Assembly (NCBI GenBank): GCA_002440975.1
Contig: DJWN01000095.1
Coordinates: 1-8,454 of the forward strand
Source: Bacteroidales bacterium UBA6229
GTDB taxonomy: Bacteria; Bacteroidota; Bacteroidia; Bacteroidales; F082
DNA length: 8,454 nucleotides
Direction: 5' to 3'
A program made the translations under genes and the position numbers. Positions 6,124 to 8,454 of the stretch are shown here, in pieces (position 1 is the stretch's first letter; every line of letters begins with the position of its first letter). The notes under the pieces are model-generated. The model did not search any database. It was not told the origin of the DNA and saw only the letters and a list, made by a program, of their open reading frames with translations.

Positions 6124-8259
6124 ATGATCAATTTTAACAAATATCCCTTTCTGAGGTTGTTACCTGCTTTTGGTATCGGAATATTTGTTGCTTTGAAATA
6201 TAACCTAACACCTTATTTTGCAGTTGTATTGACTCTGTCCGTAGTATTGTTTGTTTCATTCTTCATTCAAACAATCATTAATAAATCATACAAACTGCGC
6301 TGGTTGATCGGATTAAATATTGTATTTCTATTTATTGCCATTGGTGCCTCTGCAACATTAATAAATAAGCAGAGTCAATCATCCGGAAATTCTTCATTGA
6401 TTACCAGCCCCAATGGGCTATTCATTGCCAGGGTGGTTGAAACGCCAATTGAACGGGATGCCACCATAAAAGCAACTTTAAAATTAATAGCCGTAAAAAC
6501 TGAGGACAGCCTGGTTAATCTCAATGACAAAATTCTGGCCTATTTTCAGAAAGTACCTGAAATGAAAACTATTGGCTATGGCGATATCATAAGTTTTAGC
6601 ACCACTCCTGCAACAATTGATCCGCCAAAAAATCCAGGTCAGTTTGATTACAAGCAATACCTCAGCGACCAAAACATATTTTTTCAGGTTTACTTAAAAA
6701 CTGAAAGCTGGTTTCTAACCACTTACAAAAAACAAAACCCAATCTATGTCTTGGCTTATCAGCTGCGCGATCATTTGTTGAACGTGCTTACCACACATCA
6801 GCTCAGTGGCGAAGAATTTGCTGTTGCAGCTGCAATTTTGCTGGGCTATGATGATTCATTGCCTGCTTATCTCAGAAAAGGCTATGTAGCGGCCGGTGCG
6901 ATGCATATACTTTGTGTTTCGGGCTTGCATGTTGGGATCGTTTTTCTGTTTTTTTCATTTTTGTTAAAGCCATTAAAAGACAAGGGCATTCAGGGATTAT
7001 TAAAAATTCTTATTCTGCTGTTGACGATTTGGGCGTATGCCTTGATAACCGGACTTTCGCCCTCCATACAACGGGCCTCTTTAATGATTAGTTTTGTCCT
7101 GATTGGGAAACTCTTTGGGCGAAAAGGATTTGCATTAAATGCTGTTGCCGCATCAGCCTTTATACTATTGATCATCAATCCACAAAATTTAATGCATATC
7201 GGATTTCAGCTGTCCTATGCTGCCGTATTTGGAATATTATTGCTTCACAAACCAATCGCTAATCTGTTCTATTTCAACAACAAGGTTCTTTCATTATCAT
7301 GGGACGCAACTGCTCTGGCTCTAGCAGCACAGTTGGCCACCACACCTTTTGTACTCTATTACTTTCATCAGTTTCCGGTTTATTTCTGGCTGAGCAATCT
7401 CTTTTTAATGCCGCTTTCGTTTGTGGTTATCGTAACAGGTATGGCATTATTGTGTCTTCATTTTTTACCCTACCTCGCACCCTTGCTGGGAAAATCACTT
7501 TCGGCATTGATATATCTAATGAATTCTGGAATTCAGTGGATCGAAACATTACCTCATTCCGTAATCAAAGGTTTATATATCAATGGATTCGAGTTTGTGC
7601 TTTTGGTTTGTCTTGTCCTTCTTTTGATATTCCTGATCCGAAAGAAGCGAGCCATGTTTGCTTTGTCGGCTGCACTGATTGCTCTTTTCTTCATGGTTTC
7701 GTTTACCCATAGAAATCTTGAAAACAGTAGACAAATCAGCCTGATAGTTTACGATCTGAACAAAACCTCAGCAGTTGATTTTGTTTTAGGTCACGAACAT
7801 ATCCTACTCGCTGACAGTAGTTTAGTCAATGACACTTTTACAAAAGAATTCTTCATTGAAGGCAACTGGTTCGAAAAAGGACTTTCCTCAGTTCCTGCTT
7901 ATCTATACTTCGATGAAGATAAATTCGACAATCCATTTTTGTTGAAGCGTAAGCAATTCATTGGCTTTGGAGAAAAAGTAATGCTGATCTGGGAAAAGGA
8001 ACGTTATTGCCGGGATAGCTTGAGCTATCGGCCAAAAATTGACTGGGTGCTTGTGAGGGGAAAGCAAAGAGAGAATTTGCAGCAGATGCTTAATGGATAC
8101 CAGCCGGCTTTGATTATTTTGGATGGAAGTGTTCCATATTACCTGGCCAAACAATGGAAAGAAACAGCAACTAAAATGAATATCCCAATACATTATACAC
8201 GAGATGAGGGTGCTTATGTATTCAATTTTAATGAGGATATCGCTGTTAAATCAAACTAA
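6124..8259 (+). CDS. comEC: ComEC/Rec2-type DNA uptake channel protein
   Basis: ComEC forms the inner-membrane channel through which single-stranded DNA enters during transformation. The 711-residue protein has three parts. The N-terminal part (1-200) has membrane helices at about 9-50 and 60-80, then an OB-like domain ending in PPKNPGQFDYKQYL (167-180), a hallmark of the family. The Competence domain (about 230-505) is polytopic, with GYDDSLP (241-247), AGAMHILCVSGLHVGI (257-272), TGLSPSIQRASLM (309-321), IGFQLSYAAVFGILL (359-373) and ATTPFVLYYFHQFPVYFWLS (405-424). A C-terminal soluble region (about 530-711) sits where many ComEC proteins have a metallo-beta-lactamase nuclease domain, but no HxHxDH metal motif is present. 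It starts 37 bases after lpxB and is the last gene of the run. Many Bacteroidota keep comEC without known natural competence. Confidence 0.94.
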   Translation: MINFNKYPFLRLLPAFGIGIFVALKYNLTPYFAVVLTLSVVLFVSFFIQTIINKSYKLRWLIGLNIVFLFIAIGASATLINKQSQSSGNSSLITSPNGLFIARVVETPIERDATIKATLKLIAVKTEDSLVNLNDKILAYFQKVPEMKTIGYGDIISFSTTPATIDPPKNPGQFDYKQYLSDQNIFFQVYLKTESWFLTTYKKQNPIYVLAYQLRDHLLNVLTTHQLSGEEFAVAAAILLGYDDSLPAYLRKGYVAAGAMHILCVSGLHVGIVFLFFSFLLKPLKDKGIQGLLKILILLLTIWAYALITGLSPSIQRASLMISFVLIGKLFGRKGFALNAVAASAFILLIINPQNLMHIGFQLSYAAVFGILLLHKPIANLFYFNNKVLSLSWDATALALAAQLATTPFVLYYFHQFPVYFWLSNLFLMPLSFVVIVTGMALLCLHFLPYLAPLLGKSLSALIYLMNSGIQWIETLPHSVIKGLYINGFEFVLLVCLVLLLIFLIRKKRAMFALSAALIALFFMVSFTHRNLENSRQISLIVYDLNKTSAVDFVLGHEHILLADSSLVNDTFTKEFFIEGNWFEKGLSSVPAYLYFDEDKFDNPFLLKRKQFIGFGEKVMLIWEKERYCRDSLSYRPKIDWVLVRGKQRENLQQMLNGYQPALIILDGSVPYYLAKQWKETATKMNIPIHYTRDEGAYVFNFNEDIAVKSN

Positions 8260-8327
8260 ATCATCATGTAAGCAATGAATGAGTGAATTACTCAGATAAA
8301 GGCTATCCCAATATAAACTGAGAGCTG

Positions 8328-8357
8328 AAGAATTTTTATTCTTTCATTATTTTTTTT
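8328..8357 (+). terminator. Possible weak intrinsic terminator after comEC
   Basis: The inverted repeat AAGAAT (8328-8333), loop TTTT, ATTCTT (8338-8343) forms a 6-base stem, extendable to 8 pairs with one bulged base, and is followed by CATTAT and a run of T from 8350. It lies about 70 bases after the comEC stop and just before the tRNA promoter, where the operon should end. The stem has only one or two G-C pairs, so it would be a weak terminator at best. Confidence 0.35.
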
Positions 8358-8388
8358 CTTGCAAAATAGTAAAAAGCCTGTATCTTTG
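8358..8388 (+). promoter_or_regulatory. Bacteroidota-type sigma-A promoter for the tRNA gene
   Basis: TATCTTTG at 8381-8388 matches the Bacteroidota -7 element TAnnTTTG at every fixed position. CTTG at 8358-8361 supplies the -33 TTG, with 19 bases between the two, which is the usual spacing. Transcription would start at about 8393-8397, giving a leader of about 30 bases before the tRNA at 8427. This is the clearest promoter in the window. Confidence 0.72.
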
Positions 8389-8426
8389 CATCACTTTTTG
8401 AAAACGCAAAACGTTCTTAAAATACT

Positions 8427-8454
8427 GGTTCGGTAGTTCAGTTGGTTAGAATAC
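8427..8454 (+). tRNA. 5' part of a tRNA gene, probably tRNA-Asp (cut by window end)
   Basis: The last 28 bases have the canonical 5' half-order of a tRNA. Acceptor strand GGTTCGG is followed by TA at positions 8-9, a D-stem GTTC pairing with GAAT (including one G-T pair), and a D-loop AGTTGGTTA with conserved A14, G18, G19 and A21. The anticodon is outside the window. Bacteroidota tRNA-Asp (GTC) genes typically begin GGTyyGGTAGTTCAGTTGGTTAGAATrC, which this sequence follows, so Asp is likely but not shown. Confidence 0.8.

Noticed and set aside
7299..7712. 137-codon plus-strand open frame inside comEC
   Set aside because: It is an alternative frame of the well-supported Competence domain; its translation shows no recognisable domain.
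7903..8193. 96-codon minus-strand open frame opposite the comEC 3' end
   Set aside because: It is antisense to conserved coding sequence and shows no recognisable motif or promoter.
8280..8294. Hairpin TGAGT-GAATT-ACTCA after comEC as a terminator
   Set aside because: The stem is only 5 pairs and no T-run follows it.

Overview
The window looks like chromosomal DNA from a member of the Bacteroidota (Bacteroidetes). The clues are the protein types (a Bacteroidota-style MerR regulator, an archaeal-like UbiA prenyltransferase, a short DUF2520 protein), the near absence of Shine-Dalgarno sequences, and a good match to the Bacteroidota promoter pattern (TTG, 19 bases, TAnnTTTG) in front of a tRNA gene at the right edge. 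The base composition is moderately AT-rich and looks even throughout. I saw no insertion sequence, phage gene, CRISPR array or toxin-antitoxin pair.

Layout. At the left edge, on the minus strand, lies the N-terminal part of a MerR-family regulator (1-305), whose C-terminus is outside the window. A divergent intergenic region follows, containing a small inverted repeat. Eight genes then run on the plus strand without a real break from about 437 to 8259: a Rossmann/DUF2520 protein, a KdsC-type Kdo-8-phosphate phosphatase, a UbiA-family prenyltransferase resembling digeranylgeranylglyceryl phosphate synthase, a Maf nucleotide pyrophosphatase, a DUF502 membrane protein, the SurE nucleotidase, a small three-helix membrane protein, LpxB (lipid A disaccharide synthase) and a ComEC/Rec2 DNA-uptake channel. 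Junctions between the first eight of these proteins, up to lpxB, range from a 14-base overlap to a 13-base gap, and comEC follows after 37 bases. They therefore look like one translationally coupled operon. After comEC there is a short spacer with a weak, AT-rich hairpin, a promoter, and the first 28 bases of a tRNA gene, probably tRNA-Asp.

How the genes work together. Two members serve LPS synthesis directly: KdsC makes Kdo for the inner core and LpxB makes the lipid A disaccharide. The UbiA enzyme probably acts on a polyprenyl lipid in the same membrane. Maf and SurE are nucleotide-phosphate housekeeping enzymes. ComEC, DUF502 and the 89-residue protein are integral membrane proteins. The theme is envelope biogenesis plus nucleotide clean-up.

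I did not find a clearly new biological system. The points most worth a second look are the archaeal-like UbiA enzyme, the ComEC C-terminal domain that lacks nuclease metal ligands, the unnamed small membrane protein between surE and lpxB, and the absence of any ATG start for the first gene of the operon, which is preceded by a short leader ORF.
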